Shown here: positions 10,792 through 22,957 of the stretch, piece by piece | Numbering within the stretch: position 1 is the stretch's first letter | Layout of the letters: every line of letters starts with the position of its first letter | From: Lonicera japonica | Taxonomy: Eukaryota; Streptophyta; Magnoliopsida; Dipsacales; Caprifoliaceae | DNA length: 64,000 bases | Direction: 5' to 3' | NCBI GenBank assembly: GCA_021464415.1 | Contig: CM038466.1 | Coordinates: 20,461,017 to 20,525,016, forward strand | The notes under the pieces: generated by a model | What the model was told of the DNA's origin: nothing | Database searches by the model: none | The model's input: only the letters and a program-made list of their open reading frames with translations | Program-made: the position numbers and the translations under genes

Positions 10792-11624
10792 TCTTACCCT
10801 TTTTGTTTTCGGATCTACTTAAAGCGTAAAATGTGTTACTTCATAAATGAATAGAATGCTGATGACCCGGAAGGTCGAATTTTATGGTAGAGAACACTGT
10901 ATAATGAATAAAAATAAAAGATATGTAATGTTAACAATCAAGTGAAAAGATAACGTCCCAATTCTCTTATACATATCTAATCTATATATACATTCATCTA
11001 ACCGTGCAAAATTAATTCAGGAAAAATATCTTAATTTTATAATATTCAAATATAAATGAAAAAAAAAATGCTGAAACTAAAAGCTTCATGGTTTCGGTTC
11101 TAACGTCAATAAAAAACGGAAAATAGATTATAAAATACATAATTGAATGCACAAAAAGGCCGACACAGTGTGATACAAATTCATATTCTATAGGTAATCT
11201 TTGATACCAAATCCATCTTATTAAGTTTACAAAAAAAAAAATTGGCATGACAAACACACGTTAATTTATAATACTCAATCCCAACTGTAGGCTGGAGCTC
11301 TGAACTATTTAAATGTTTGTCACACGGCATGTTAGACACGCTGGGAGATTTTCTATATTAATAAACTCACTACCTATAATATAATATATGCATATATGTT
11401 TTTATGTTAAATTGGAACCGTGAGAAATGAACAAATTTGTCTGAACTCTATTTGAAACTATTTCGCTCCTCTTTAATTATGAGTCTTACCTTTTTTTCAA
11501 GACCACTTAACATTAAAAATTTATTCCTTTTTAGAGTATAATTAAAATATTTTTGTTAAAAAAATACAAAAAATAAAGTAAAATTGAATGCTAATTAGAA
11601 GGCAGTAGTTTTTTACATAATTAG
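10792..11624. other. AT-rich gene-free stretch
   Basis: No coding signal or repeat structure recognised. Confidence 0.5.
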
Positions 11625-12179
11625 AGATGCGATTAGGGGTGTTTCTCGATTTTGTTTGGTTGAGGTAAAAATTAGGAGATCCAAACCCTAAATCAAATTT
11701 GAAAGTTCGATTTCGGTTTCTAAATCTTCCAAACCTAAGCCCCAGCAAAACTTTTCAATTTGGTTTTATTCGATTTTCATATATTTTTTTTTAAAAAATA
11801 AATAAAATGTAAGGCAACACTTATTTTGATAAGAAAAATAATAACTTTATACCTGTTCCTATTTATTTTGGATATAACAAATATTAACTTCTTACAGTTA
11901 TAATATAGCTCCAATATTCATGATAGCTTAAAAATTCGGGTTCTCATTAGAGCTCGTTAATTTTAGGAATTTAAAATTTTAAATAGTGAAGTAATATGTA
12001 ATGATTCGGTTTAGTACGATTTGCAATATCATGCATCAAACCTGAACCAAATATACTTTGTTTCAATTCGGTTTTTTGTTTCATTTTTTTTTCAAGTTCA
12101 ATTTTGTAACAAATTGATTCAGTTTGATACGGTTCAACTGTTCGATTTTGGGGATTTGTCACAACACCTCTAGATGTGA
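11625..12179. mobile_element. hAT-type MITE with 8-bp target duplication
   Basis: The element (11633-12171, 539 bp) starts TTAGGGGTGTTT and ends AACACCTCT, short inverted repeats of the hAT kind. The flanking octamers AGATGCGA (11625-11632) and AGATGTGA (12172-12179) differ at one base, matching the 8-bp duplication of hAT elements. The interior is rich in GGTTCGATTT-like motifs, resembling the element at 1-762. No transposase ORF. Confidence 0.65.
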
Positions 12180-14749
12180 CTTGATTTTGCGTTCAGTGAC
12201 CTACCTGTACAGATTCTGGATATCAAATGCTTACAAATTATAAGATCCAAAAAAGTCAAATTGTGGGATTTATTTTTTATTCTAATCAATGTTTTGTATC
12301 TTAGTATCATAAATAAGTATTGATCACGTTGACAATAATTTTTTTAAAACGCAAAAGTTAAAATTTTATTTTATAGAGTGGAGAGGGTTCGAATCCCGTT
12401 AACGGCAGTTTAACAGGTTAGTTGATTAATTTCTTAAGGAAAAATAATGTAGGTATGGCAAGATGAATTCAGAGTGATTTCAAATCTTTGAAGAAGAGTT
12501 TGAGAGCGGTAAGATGGTGATTGAGTATGACAGAAGCAGAGTAAAAACAAATCTTTGAAAAAGAGATTGAGGATGGCGGTGATGCAGGCTCAACACTTGT
12601 TGAGGCATTTTAAAATCTTTTTAGAAATAATTTGATTAGGAAGAATTACCCCCATTTATATAACCTATTATAATTTCTAAATAAAATTTCTCTAGAGTTT
12701 TAAAAAATAAAATAAGAAATAATATCGATCACAAGGACGAATAGTATTCATGTAAATAAATAACTAATATGATAACAAATATTGTTTACGAAAATAACTA
12801 GAATCAGTGCTGCACGTTTATTTTTCTAAACAGATAACCAATTGCTTCAAGAGACGTCTTAAATTCATGAGATTCAGCAATTTTGACGACATAATATAGT
12901 TTGAGAGCCGACGGTATTGAAGCATCTGAAGACTTGACTTTCGCCTAATCGCGCATTTTCAAACTATTATTATTATTATTCTTATTTATCTATTTTTTTA
13001 ATTTTAATTTTAATTTCTTTTTAATATATTTTTTTTGGCATTGGCCACGTGTCACATATTTGCTACTTTTCCGAGCAACGAACCTTCAGCAATCCATCAT
13101 TTTCAAAAAGAATAAAACAAACAATTACTCTCGTTCTAAATTAGGACTGCTACTTTTTTTTTTATTAAAACAAGAGCAAAAATACATTCTGAATGAGAAG
13201 TGGAGCTAATAATTCTATCATCTCGTATTAAAAGTCTTACTTTGTTTTAAAAATGTTACAAGTTAATAATTTATTTTTCACATCATTTTGTCAAATCTCG
13301 CGTATTAATGTTTCTTAGAAAACAAACCTTTTTTTTCATTGGACTCTTAATTTACTTTGTTTTATTAAAGTTCAAAGTCTTACTCCAAAATTCAACTTAC
13401 ATTATTAAAATTTGTTATCAAAGTTCATTGTTATTTTCATTTTTTGTAAATGACATACCGTTAAAAACAGTCATGAAGAACCATTTAGGTTATCTGCCGT
13501 TAATTTTTAAATAAAATTTTGCTTCTTTATTATTTTAAATTTTTGAAAAAAGCATCAATTTATTTGATTTGATTATTTGATTGAGATCAAGAGTTCGATT
13601 CATGAGAGTACGAAAATAAATTTCTTTGTTTGTAAAGTTAAAAAATAGATTTAAATTTCATTTTTTTTAAAAGTAAATATTTGAGTTATATACCAAGCAG
13701 TTGATAATTCAAACCCTCCTGTTTCCTCTCTAACTCGAACACCGAGTTTATGGTGTTATCACTTTGTCAAAAAGAGGGGGAAAAAGTCACAACATGGAAA
13801 GCATAACAAGAGCAACTTTGGTGGGCGCACCTACGGTCTAAATTGGGAATTTGTAACCGCCCTTGTTTCTAGTCAAACTTAAAAACATAAAATTCTGACG
13901 TACTTTTTTTCCTTTCTTTTTAACTACCAACTCAGTTTACATGCAAAAATGTCATTTGCATGTATATCTTTTTAACTACCAATAGTATAGTTAAAGTAGA
14001 GAGTCTTATTTGGCTCTCTATATCTAGAGAACCTCTTTAACTCTCTATTTAATATTTTACATTAAAAAAATATATATTAAACACTTATTTTCTTATATAT
14101 TTATTGACAACTAATTAAATTACTATACGTGTTATAATAATAACATAAATAGAGAGTATTGTTGGAGTCTCTCAGTCTCTACTTCAAAAGATACTCTTTA
14201 TTTTGAAAAAAATGCTCTTTAAAATAGAGAACATTATTGGGGATGCTCTAACTTAAATGAGTAATGAGAAGAAATTTTTTGATATATGCCATAAGTTTAT
14301 GATTATGAGTGGACATATATACAATTATCATGTGAATGGACACAATTAAGGGTGGATCCAGAATTTCCGTAAAGATGGGGTGTGAAAAGGAGTACACCTA
14401 AATCTAATTGAAATAGTAAACAATTGAGAACTTTATTGTAGCAAATATTATATTTCATTGCTATTTATTTTTTTGCGTAAAAAAAATTAGAGTATTAAAC
14501 TAACTTAATTTAATTATTTTTTTTGCAGACGAGAATAAAGAAGATGTTAACATATTACAAGATTGTTGGCGGAACGACAAGGATTTTTCTGTTTTGAAAG
14601 AGAAATAGCCATGCATTAAGAACGATCAAAATGAAAGGGAGGTAACAAGAATTCATGGGTGCCTCCATCCAAGATTCAAAATCAAACACAAATCGCGTCA
14701 CGTCAAACAAAAAGCTAGTTACAATATCCAAAACAATTTAGGGTGCGTT
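12180..14749. other. Long gene-free stretch
   Basis: No gene could be supported. It holds AT-rich sequence, several TAAAATAGAGAG-type motifs near 14000-14240, and a lone tRNA box-B-like GGTTCGAATCCC at about 12390 without a box A. The 68-codon ORF at 13308-13514 is a low-complexity hydrophobic AT translation. Confidence 0.5.
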
Positions 14750-15850
14750 TGATTGAGAGTATGGAATTTGCATGAAAAGAAAATAAGTTCCAGGCAATTG
14801 AATTGTCTAGAATTGAGTTGCATGAAAAATGTCAATTAAATGTGTTTGATTGCCTTAATTTTCTACCCAGAAAATAGTGTACTTTTCCATCTTTTGGTGT
14901 TTGATAGACATTATTTTCTATGGTAATTGTAACTTTTTCCAACTTTTGTTGTTTGATAGCTATTATTTTCCATGGAACTTGTATATTTTTTACATGGAAC
15001 TTACCTAAAAAATCAGAATTTTTAAAAACAGTTTCTTTTTTTTTTCAATTTTACTTAATCAAAAAATAGTATTTTGATTTTTTAAACAATTTTACTTCAT
15101 CAAAAATCAGTTTTTTATTAAAACTGCATTTTTTGGCCAATTTTTAACAATTTTACTTCATCAAAAAACACTTTTTTTTTAGACCACACTTCATTGAAAA
15201 ACAGTTTTTTTTAAAAAACAGTTGAATACCATTTATTTTTAACACTTTTACTTCATCAAAAAACAGAAACTAAAATTTTTTTTTACAACAAACAGTTTTT
15301 TTCAACCCATTCAAAAATTTCAAACAATAACAAGTTTACAATTTCATCAAAAAACAGTTTTTTTAAAAACAGTTTTTTTATTTTTAACAAGTTTACTTCA
15401 TCAAGAAAACAGTTTTTTTTAAAACAGTTTTTTTATTTTTCTAACAATCAAGTTACTTCATCAAAAAACAGTTTTTTTATTTTTGAACAATTTTACTTCA
15501 GTGAAAAATAGATTTTTTGAAAACAATTTTTGGTTTTTGAACAATTTTGCATAAGATAAGTCAACCCATCAAAAAAAAAACAGTTTTTGTTTTTTTTAAC
15601 AAGTTTATCTTCATCAAAAAAATGTTTTTTTTTTTTTTAACAAGTTAAATACTTCATCGAAGAAAGAAACATTTTTTTTTTACAACAAAAACAGTTTTTT
15701 TATTTTTCTAACAATCTTACTTCATCAAAAAACAGTTTTTTGCATTATTATCAAACACATTTTACTTCAGTGAAATCAACAGATTTTATAAATCAAACAT
15801 GCATTTTTGGTCTAAGGTGAACAATTTTGCTTCATCAAAAACAAACTGAA
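14750..15850. repeat. Element fragment with a degenerate minisatellite, about 14 units
   Basis: It begins GGGTGCGTTTGATTG at 14751, like the terminus of the MITE at 21415, then carries the motif ACTTCATCAAAAAACAGTTT over and over between about 15040 and 15845. Unit spacing is irregular (35-110 bp) because of T-runs. Variants such as ACTTCAGTGAAAAATAG recur. No matching right terminus is found, so the element is truncated or its other end has diverged. Confidence 0.75.
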
Positions 15851-16403
15851 AAGATATTTACACAGATGAAAAATTAAAATTATAAAATTTTACTTAGAAA
15901 ATTAAATCAAAACAAGGAAAAGGTGAAAAACAGTTTCAATTTTTTTAGACTACACTTGAATGTCATAAAATTTCATCGGTCTTTTGCGAATTGCTTCTAA
16001 AATTCATTACCCACAAACCCCTCAAATCCTCCTCCACCATGTCCAACTCTCCAAAACCTAAAATAGTTGCCCTAAAACCCACACAAAATACGCAATTACT
16101 TTAGATTTGTGTTCCGTCGATCTAATTGGAAATCGAGATGAGAGATGCCGACCGATTGCAGGAAGTTGAAAAGTGGGAGTTTGACTCCATGAAGATATAA
16201 GAAATGCAGCAGGCAATGATGGCTACAAAAGTGGACAATTTGGGAGGATTAGCCATATGAATTCCTGATGAGATGAAACTTAGTTGGATGTGTAGCCTAT
16301 CAAACACATCTTTTCCTTGAATATCAGGAACATTTATGATTGGGCCATGAGGCCCAAAAACGGGTAATGATACCACTACTATGAATAGCTTGATTATTAT
16401 TAG
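15851..16403. other. Unassigned stretch
   Basis: An 84-codon (-) ORF at 16122-16376 has more normal amino-acid composition than its surroundings and could be a decayed gene or retroelement fragment. I recognise no domain and do not call it a gene. Confidence 0.35.
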
Positions 16404-17018
16404 GCCTTGTTAATGATGGGGATTAGGGTCAGTGATGGGGATGGGGGATAATGCTTGCAATATCAGTATTAATAGTGTTGGACTATTAATTTATTAGAAA
16501 TATTAATTAGTTAGTAGCAATACCCTATCAATTAATGCATTAGCATTATTAATACTGAGATATACTTTGCTTCTTAATATTTATATTTGGTGAAAATATG
16601 AAATATTAAATAACTCGTATACAAGATTATATTTTGGACATTAACAAAATACATGAAAATTTAAAAATAATTATTAATTAAAAATATCAAAAAATAAAAT
16701 GTCCTTTAGGCATAAAATCGTCCTAATTCCAAAATAATAAACAAAGCTCAAAACTTCTATAGTCCTTGAGTAGATTAGTTCAAAAAATACTGGACCTGTG
16801 ACTAATTTTCCATTTTTGAAAATATACGATTCATTTTTCTTAATCCTGGATAAACAATACTACATCTCCTAGTATTAAATTATACCACAAATAGTAGTAT
16901 TAAGTTAGTACTGGTATTAGTAATTCCAGCACATTTGTGCGAATCAAATAAGGTATTATAAAAAAAGTGAAATTAATAATCTCATCCCACTTTTTAATAC
17001 CCGAATCAAATGAGACCA
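16404..17018. mobile_element. Diverged copy of the Tourist-like MITE at 17523
   Basis: The right part (about 16930-17018) is the reverse complement of the left end of the 17523-18180 element: TTGTGCGAATCAAAT... through CCCACTTTTTAATACCCGAA and AATGAGACC. The left end GGCCTTGTTAATGATGGGGA is less similar. The flanking TTA/ATA is not a clean duplication. Confidence 0.5.
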
Positions 17019-17522
17019 TAGACTAGAATAGGTCCACGCTATTTAAAATAAGAGGTTGGGTGGTCCAATATGTTAAATGCCCACCCTTAGATTCACCTAC
17101 CCTTGGCCTAGGATAGGTCCACGCTATTTAAGACCACCTATCCTCATTTATAATGGGGCAGGACAAGAAAGATCATCTATGTACTTGTATTTTGTTCTAA
17201 GTAAGAGCTGCGAATGTCGTTTAACACAATGGTTAGCATTGCCCGATAAAGGATGGAAAGGAACTGGGGCTTCGAATCCTATTCTTGTAGTCCAACAAAA
17301 TAAAATAAGTCGAAGAATAGGTAATTCAAGCCAGTTGGTTGAATCCGATCCAATGTAAAACTTAGAAATTTATTATTTTTATATTTCTTACTTCAAAACT
17401 AAACCAACCATGGACCGGACAAAAATACTCCTTATTAAATATTGCATATTATGTAAGCGATGCTCGCTTTATCCCTCTTGGAACTATCTTCTTTTTATTT
17501 ATTTAAAGATTTAGTTCACTAA
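17019..17522. other. Short duplicated segment and tRNA-like remnant
   Basis: ATAGGTCCACGCTATTTAA occurs twice (about 17031 and 17115), a partial tandem duplication. At 17222-17285, TAACACAATGGTTAGCA and GCTTCGAATCCT resemble tRNA boxes A and B. The spacing and the missing stems mean it is at most a tRNA or SINE remnant. Confidence 0.35.
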
Positions 17523-17910
17523 GGCCTCGTTTGATTCGGCTATTAAAAAGTGGGATGAGATTATTAATGCCACATTTTTTATAATATTTTGTTTGGTTCG
17601 CACAAATGTGTTGGGATTATTAATACTGGGACTAACTTAATCGCACTCTTTGTGGTATAATTTAATACCAGGGGGAGGTGGTATTGTTTATCCAAGATTG
17701 AAAAAATGAACTATATATTTTCAAAAATACCATTGCTACTATAATATTTTCAAAAATGCCACCACCCCCACTACCCCCATGCCCCCACGCCACCCCGCCC
17801 ACCCCCACCCCACCTCCACCACCACCACCACCCCAACCCACCCCACCCCACCACCACCCCACCTCGCCCCCAACCATTGCTGCTACTACTACTACTACTA
17901 CTACTACTAC

Positions 17911-17947
<37 letters not shown>

Positions 17948-18183
17948 TATTATAAATAATAATAATAATAGTAATTTTTTTTGTTATTTCAAAATATAAT
18001 CCCGTATACGAGTTACAGAACCAAACATGATATTAACACCAGCATGGGATATCCCAATATTAATACTGCATGAATCAAACATGGTATTGGTATTAAATTA
18101 ATACCAGAATTAATAATTCAATATTATTAATACTAATATTATTAATCTCACTAATCCTAATAGCTGAATCAAACGAGACCTAA
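17520..18183. mobile_element. Tourist-like (PIF/Harbinger-type) MITE with TAA duplication
   Basis: The element (17523-18180, 658 bp) has termini GGCCTCGTTTGATTCGGCTA and, inverted, GGTCTCGTTTGATTCAGCTA: 17 of 20 bases match. TAA flanks both ends (17520-17522 and 18181-18183). The interior contains a C/CA-rich tract (about 17758-17875) and a long trinucleotide microsatellite. The reported ORFs here (17662-17877, 17756-17959) are translations of those tracts. Confidence 0.75.
17758..17970. repeat. CCACC-rich tract followed by (ACT)n(ATT)n microsatellite
   Basis: A polypurine/polypyrimidine CCACCCC tract runs into about 10 ACT and 14 ATT units, then TAA/AAT. Strong strand asymmetry could allow triplex or slipped structures. 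Confidence 0.9.
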
Positions 18184-18269
18184 ATTAATTCTTCTTTTAA
18201 ACCATGTAGTCTCTTATATCCCCGATATAATTACGAGTCATGAACGTTGTTAGGACAGTACCAATATAC

Positions 18270-20099
18270 TACGGTATATAAGAGGGAAAGGTACGAGCCA
18301 AACCTTGGGTCTCTCAGGGCAGGAGCAGTCAGAACCCAGCAGCTTTAATTATACTCTCCTCATTTTCCCTCTCTCCTCTCCTCTCTCTCTCTCTCTCTCT
18401 CTCTTGAAAGCTCAAATTATGCGGAAGACTTAAATGACACTAATGTGAAGACAAAGGCCTCAACTAATTGACTAAACTCTCTCTCTCTCTCTCTCTCTCG
18501 AATTGCCTACGATCTATCGATCTTTACAGAGGCTTCTCCATTTTTCTGCTTCTCTCAGGTTTGTATTTCTCAACTACATATATATAACTCTTCAAATTCC
18601 CTAGAATTTATGAGAACTATTGTTAATTATGTTATAATATACTGCTCTTGTTCTTTTCCTATTTGCAAATTCTATTCCGATACCTCTGCCTGCTCTGGTA
18701 ATTGTATGCATGAGATTCTTCTTCTATACACTTCGACATGGCTTCAAATTCGTTTAGAGATCTCTGCAGTCAATACAGTAGTTGATCATGTGTGTACTGA
18801 GTATTCCTTTCTTCAATAGGTTTAATTTAGAGGCAAGGAGTTGTTCTTCTTCATTAGAGTTTGACTTTTGTAGAATCTAATTTCGATCACTTAGTCTTAG
18901 TTTTTCGTCACTTGTTCTGGCTGCCAATTTGCACTTTTCTCTTTTTGTTGAGCATGAATCAGGTCAATGGCGTTGAATTCATACAACTACTTGCAATCTT
19001 AGGCTCTCAACAGAGATCTGTGGATATAATCATATTTGATGCATGTATTATCACTTCTAAATGTGCATTATTTGGTCTTGAAGTGAAAATAATTGTACAC
19101 TTCATGATCCTATTCCTATGGTTTAGGTAGAAATGAAAATAGCAGGAGATCAGAGTTGGACCTTTTGTGTTAACTGACTCGTCATTCTATTTGTGATAGA
19201 ACTTGAATGAACTTGCTCAAAGTTATTGCATATACGAGCTAAATTTGGTCCAACAGCATGCACTCTCTCCATTTCTGCTTCGCGCTTGGTATCTTTTAGA
19301 TTCGGATATCTTTAAGCTGATGTTGATATTTCCTATGTACTTGTACAACTCTGAATCTGATCAATCAAGAATCCCCTTGTTAGTGCTTGGCCCTGAAAAG
19401 GAAAAACTAAAAATCACCTTAGAAATCTGCTGCTCAATAATGCATTAAAGCTGGCAATTTGTGGATTAATTCGTGAAGGTATTTATTTGGAATGATGTGG
19501 ACATAAGAAAGTGAAATTATGGAAACAATGTAATTCGACTATGATCAAGTAGGCAATAACTTAAAAAATAGAAAATTCCTAAATCATTCGAGTTCAGCAA
19601 ACAAATCTTTGGTTAGTTGTTTTGAGGCAACCACCTTCCTGTGTGGCACGTAATGAGAGGTTGCTGATAATATGTTGAATCCTACCAGAGCTGCTGTTAC
19701 CTCCATATAGAGATCAACTTTGAAACAATTACCCCAAACTTTTTTTTTTTGGCACTACCACTGTTATCATTGTGGATTGCCCATGCATTTGTTGTGGTAA
19801 AGAGAATCAAGTGAAATGACATGGTTTCTTTAGGGTGAAGATAGAGAAGATATAGATAAATAGTTTTGACGCACAAAATGAAGATTGTTATACAGTGCCA
19901 TAGTTGTTCTTTGTTCAAATTTTAGGTGTAGTTTTCCAATTCTGATTCAGCTCATACTGAATTTTATCCTAGTGTCCCTAATGAAGTATGTTTCCACTTT
20001 TCTTCAATTAGTCATTTACGGATAGCGAACTGCCTTGAAGATATACTGTAGTGTTATAAAATATGCATTTTTCCTTCTCCAGATTGACTGACAGTCACC
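18270..20099 (+). promoter_or_regulatory. Promoter, 5' UTR and leader intron of the SEC14-like gene
   Basis: A TATA box (TATATAAG, 18275-18282) precedes a leader with two CT microsatellites (about 18380-18404 and 18478-18499), typical of plant 5' UTRs. A splice donor CAG|GTTTGT at 18558/18559 and an acceptor TTCTCCAG at 20082 define a likely 1.5-kb leader intron that ends 17 nt before the start codon. ORFs within 18610-19448 are intronic and I do not treat them as genes. Confidence 0.6.
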
Positions 20100-22354
20100 A
20101 TGTTCCGGAGATGGCGCACTCAAAATAATCCTGAGAATGAATCTTCAGAACGAGAGGCGAAGGTAATAAGGAGCTTGAATTTGGACATAGTTAAGAAGAG
20201 AACTGTGTTGTGCATATATGTTTGTCTATCTATTTTAGTATATATGCGTGCACATACATTACTTACATTGTATTTACAAACTGAATTTTCACAATATAAA
20301 CAGATCGCAGAACTAAGGACTGCCCTTGGACCCCTCTCTGGACGTAGTTTAAAGTTTTGCAGTGATGCATGCCTGAAGAGATATTTGGTAGCTCGAAATT
20401 GGAATGTCAATAAAGCAAAGAAAATGTTGGAGGAGACGCTCAAGTGGAGGGCAACCTACAAGCCTGAGGAAACCCGTTGGGTAAGTCTGGACAATATTCA
20501 AAAGTTGAAATACAAAGTGTTCCGGTAATTCAACTGTCTGACATATTTATCTACACATCTATCTGTTCTATCACAAATGGGTTGTTCATGTTGATGAATG
20601 ATTCATTATCTTGTTCACACCTCACACCTCATTCTCCTCTTCACACGTCATTCTCCAACAGCAAAACCTTTTCATAGGCAGGGTTTCCTCGCTTTGATTG
20701 TGCTTCTCCCTTTCTATGTGAGACGCGCTTATGATAATTGGGGCTACAATCTTTAATACAATTTGATGATCTTTGACTAACCCGCTTTTACTTGCGGGCA
20801 TATAATTATAACAGCATGAAGTAGCGCATGAAGGTGAAACTGGTAAAGTGTCGAGAGCAAATTTTCATGATCGACTTGGAAGGACTGTTCTGATAATGAG
20901 GCCAGGGATGCAGGTTTGTATTTTAACTTTCTCCTTCTGGTATACATTATGTTGGTTGGCTTTTCTAATTTTACTCCTGAACTCTTTGGTTTATCTTTGT
21001 ATTTCTGAGTTATTGTTATTTTCTGTTTTGTGTCTGCAGAACACGGCATCACCAGAAGGTAATATTCGCCATTTAGTGTATCTCATCGAGAATGCCATCC
21101 TTAACCTGCCCGAGGGCCAAGAACAGATGTCATGGTTGATAGACTTCAATGGATGGTCACTTAATACTAACATCCCCATCACAACAGCCCGAGATATCAT
21201 TTACGTGTTACAGAACCACTACCCAGAGAGACTCGCCATTGTAGTCCTCTATAGTCCACCTCGATTTTTTGAGGCATTTTATAAGGTGTGAACTCTTCCC
21301 TTGTTCAATCTTGGTCTGTTCTTTACACTTGAGTATACGTGCATTTGCACATTTGTTGGTTATTATTTTGATGTTTAATCCTTTATATTGGATGTCACAT
21401 TTACGTTTCTCTTAGGGTATGTTTGATTGTCATTTTCAAAGGAAAATTATGTGACAAGGAATCAACTTCCATGGACTTTAGCCTCATTTTCACCTTTTCC
21501 AAGGGAAAAACCACCTCCTCCATAAGGTTTTGTTTTTCCATGCAAAATATTTCCATGGAAAACAATTCCAAGGAATCCACTTGTACTTGGGAGAGAGATC
21601 CCAAGTTCAAGTCTCACAAGGGGATTTGGGGGGATTTTCATTGTTGTATACTTGGGCGTCCCCTTTTTTTTAAAAAAAAGAAAGAAAAAGAATCCACTTC
21701 TTTTATCCTGTAAACCAGTTCTTTGATGGGTTCACATGAAAAAGAATGGGTGCATCAACTGTTTTCCATGAAATATTTTGCAAAGAAAAGCCTCAGGAAG
21801 GTGATTGTTTCTTAATTCCGTGGAGAAGGGAAAATATTAGGCTAAAGCAAGTTGTGTCACCATTGAAATTTGGAATATCACTGCAACCGAACACCACTAA
21901 AGATTTAGGATATGAAACTTTGGGGCATTTTCCATAAGAAAATGGGAGCAATCAAACACACCTTTGACTAACAGCTCATTAGGGCCATATTAATAGATGC
22001 TTTTACAAGATGTGTATCTCTATTAATGTGATTGGCCAACATTCAACTCTGCAGGTTTGCAAGTACTTTCTGGATCCGAAAACATCTGAGAAGGTAAAAT
22101 TTGTTTACCCAAACAACAAAGATAGCGTGGAGACAATGAAATCAGTTTTTGATAGCGAAAACCTTCCAAGCGAATTTGGTGGAAAAACAACTTTGAAATA
22201 CGACCATGAAGAGTTTTCTCGTCTTATGGCCGAGGACGATGTGAAATCCGCAAAGTACTGGGGATTTGATAACGCGCCTTGCCACAATACTAACGGCCAC
22301 GTGGGTGCAGAGGTGGCCCCTGAGCCAGTGAGTCTTGCATCACCTGCTAGCTGA
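20100..22354 (+). CDS. CRAL-TRIO/SEC14-like phospholipid-transfer protein, 294 aa
   Basis: Five coding exons: 20100-20162, 20304-20480, 20815-20913, 21040-21285 and 22055-22354, all joined in phase 0 by GT-AG introns. The protein starts MFRRWRTQNN. Residues 22-80 form the helical CRAL-TRIO N-terminal region (LKRYLVARNWNVNKAKKMLE). The lipid-binding CRAL-TRIO fold follows from about residue 88 (RANFHDRLGRTVLIMRPGMQ, QMSWLIDFNGWSL, YPERLAIVVLYSPP, KYFLDPKTSEKVKFV, LPSEFGGKTTLKYDHEEF). The length fits the plant SEC14-like / 'random slug protein 5-like' family. Members are peripheral cytosolic proteins that bind phosphatidylinositol or other lipids; the exact ligand is not readable here. Intron 4 carries a MITE. 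The gene converges on the CIA2B gene, with about 600 bp between stop codons. Confidence 0.9.
21415..21962. mobile_element. MITE in intron 4 of the SEC14-like gene
   Basis: The left end GGGTATGTTTGATTGTC and the inverted right end GGTGTGTTTGATTGCTCCC match over GTTTGATTG and flanking bases. Flanking triplets are TTA and TTT. The interior includes CCATGGAAAACAATTCC-type motifs, also found near 14880-14980, so the 14750 element belongs to the same family. ORFs at 21401-21713 and 21746-21937 are inside it and are not genes. Confidence 0.6.
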
Positions 22355-22957
22355 GTTGGCCTGGACTTGGATTAATTGGTACAGACATTACTATCAAATA
22401 CACCGAACAGGAACTTTAAACATATTTCAGTTTTTCGTCATGGTTAATAATAATGCGTATATCCAAATTGTTTTAAGTTGTGTACTAGTAATATTTTCAT
22501 GCCCGTAAGGCTTTTCAATTTATGTGACAGCCATGTTAAATTTTTTGTTCTGACAAATTTAAATTCTTTTTAATTATGGTTCGTTGCTTTTACAACGTTA
22601 AGTTTGTCCTACCTTAGTACACACATGCACTGTGTTTTTAATACAAAATATGACTTGAAAAAGATACAAGTAACAGCCTGAGAATTCTACGACAGAATTA
22701 TAATGTCAATATGGTATACCACAAAAATTGATTCTGAGAAAAAATTGATCATTTTTCAAATAGCAAACAAATTATAATGTTCATATGCGCAATCCATTGA
22801 CACAACCACCCAATTCATAGTTTATTTGTCAAAAGATGAGTATATCACAGTACAAACAAAAGTGATGTGCAGCTGCTTTCACCAGTAACTACTCTACTAT
22901 TACTGTACAGTGGATTTGGTGAAGATAGATATATATATATATATAATTCGCTAAGAA
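22355..22957. other. Convergent 3' flanks of the SEC14-like (+) and CIA2B (-) genes
   Basis: AT-rich 3' untranslated sequence of two converging genes, with an AT microsatellite at about 22927-22945. The 63-codon ORF at 22867-23058 overlaps the last CIA2B exon on the wrong strand. Confidence 0.6.

Noticed and set aside
12376..12412. Possible tRNA or SINE from GGTTCGAATCCC
   Set aside because: Only a box B is present; no box A, stems or tail could be found.
17222..17290. Possible tRNA gene
   Set aside because: Box-like motifs are present but the acceptor and anticodon stems do not pair and the box spacing is wrong for a tRNA; at most a remnant.
17662..17959. Gly-rich and Pro/Thr-rich ORFs on opposite strands
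   Set aside because: Both come from the CCACC tract and ATT microsatellite inside a MITE.
18610..19448. Three + ORFs between the SEC14 promoter and its first coding exon
   Set aside because: They lie inside the inferred leader intron and show no motifs or splice continuity.
20120..20443. 107-codon (-) ORF
   Set aside because: It is antisense to exon 1-2 of the SEC14-like gene and its intron, with no independent support.
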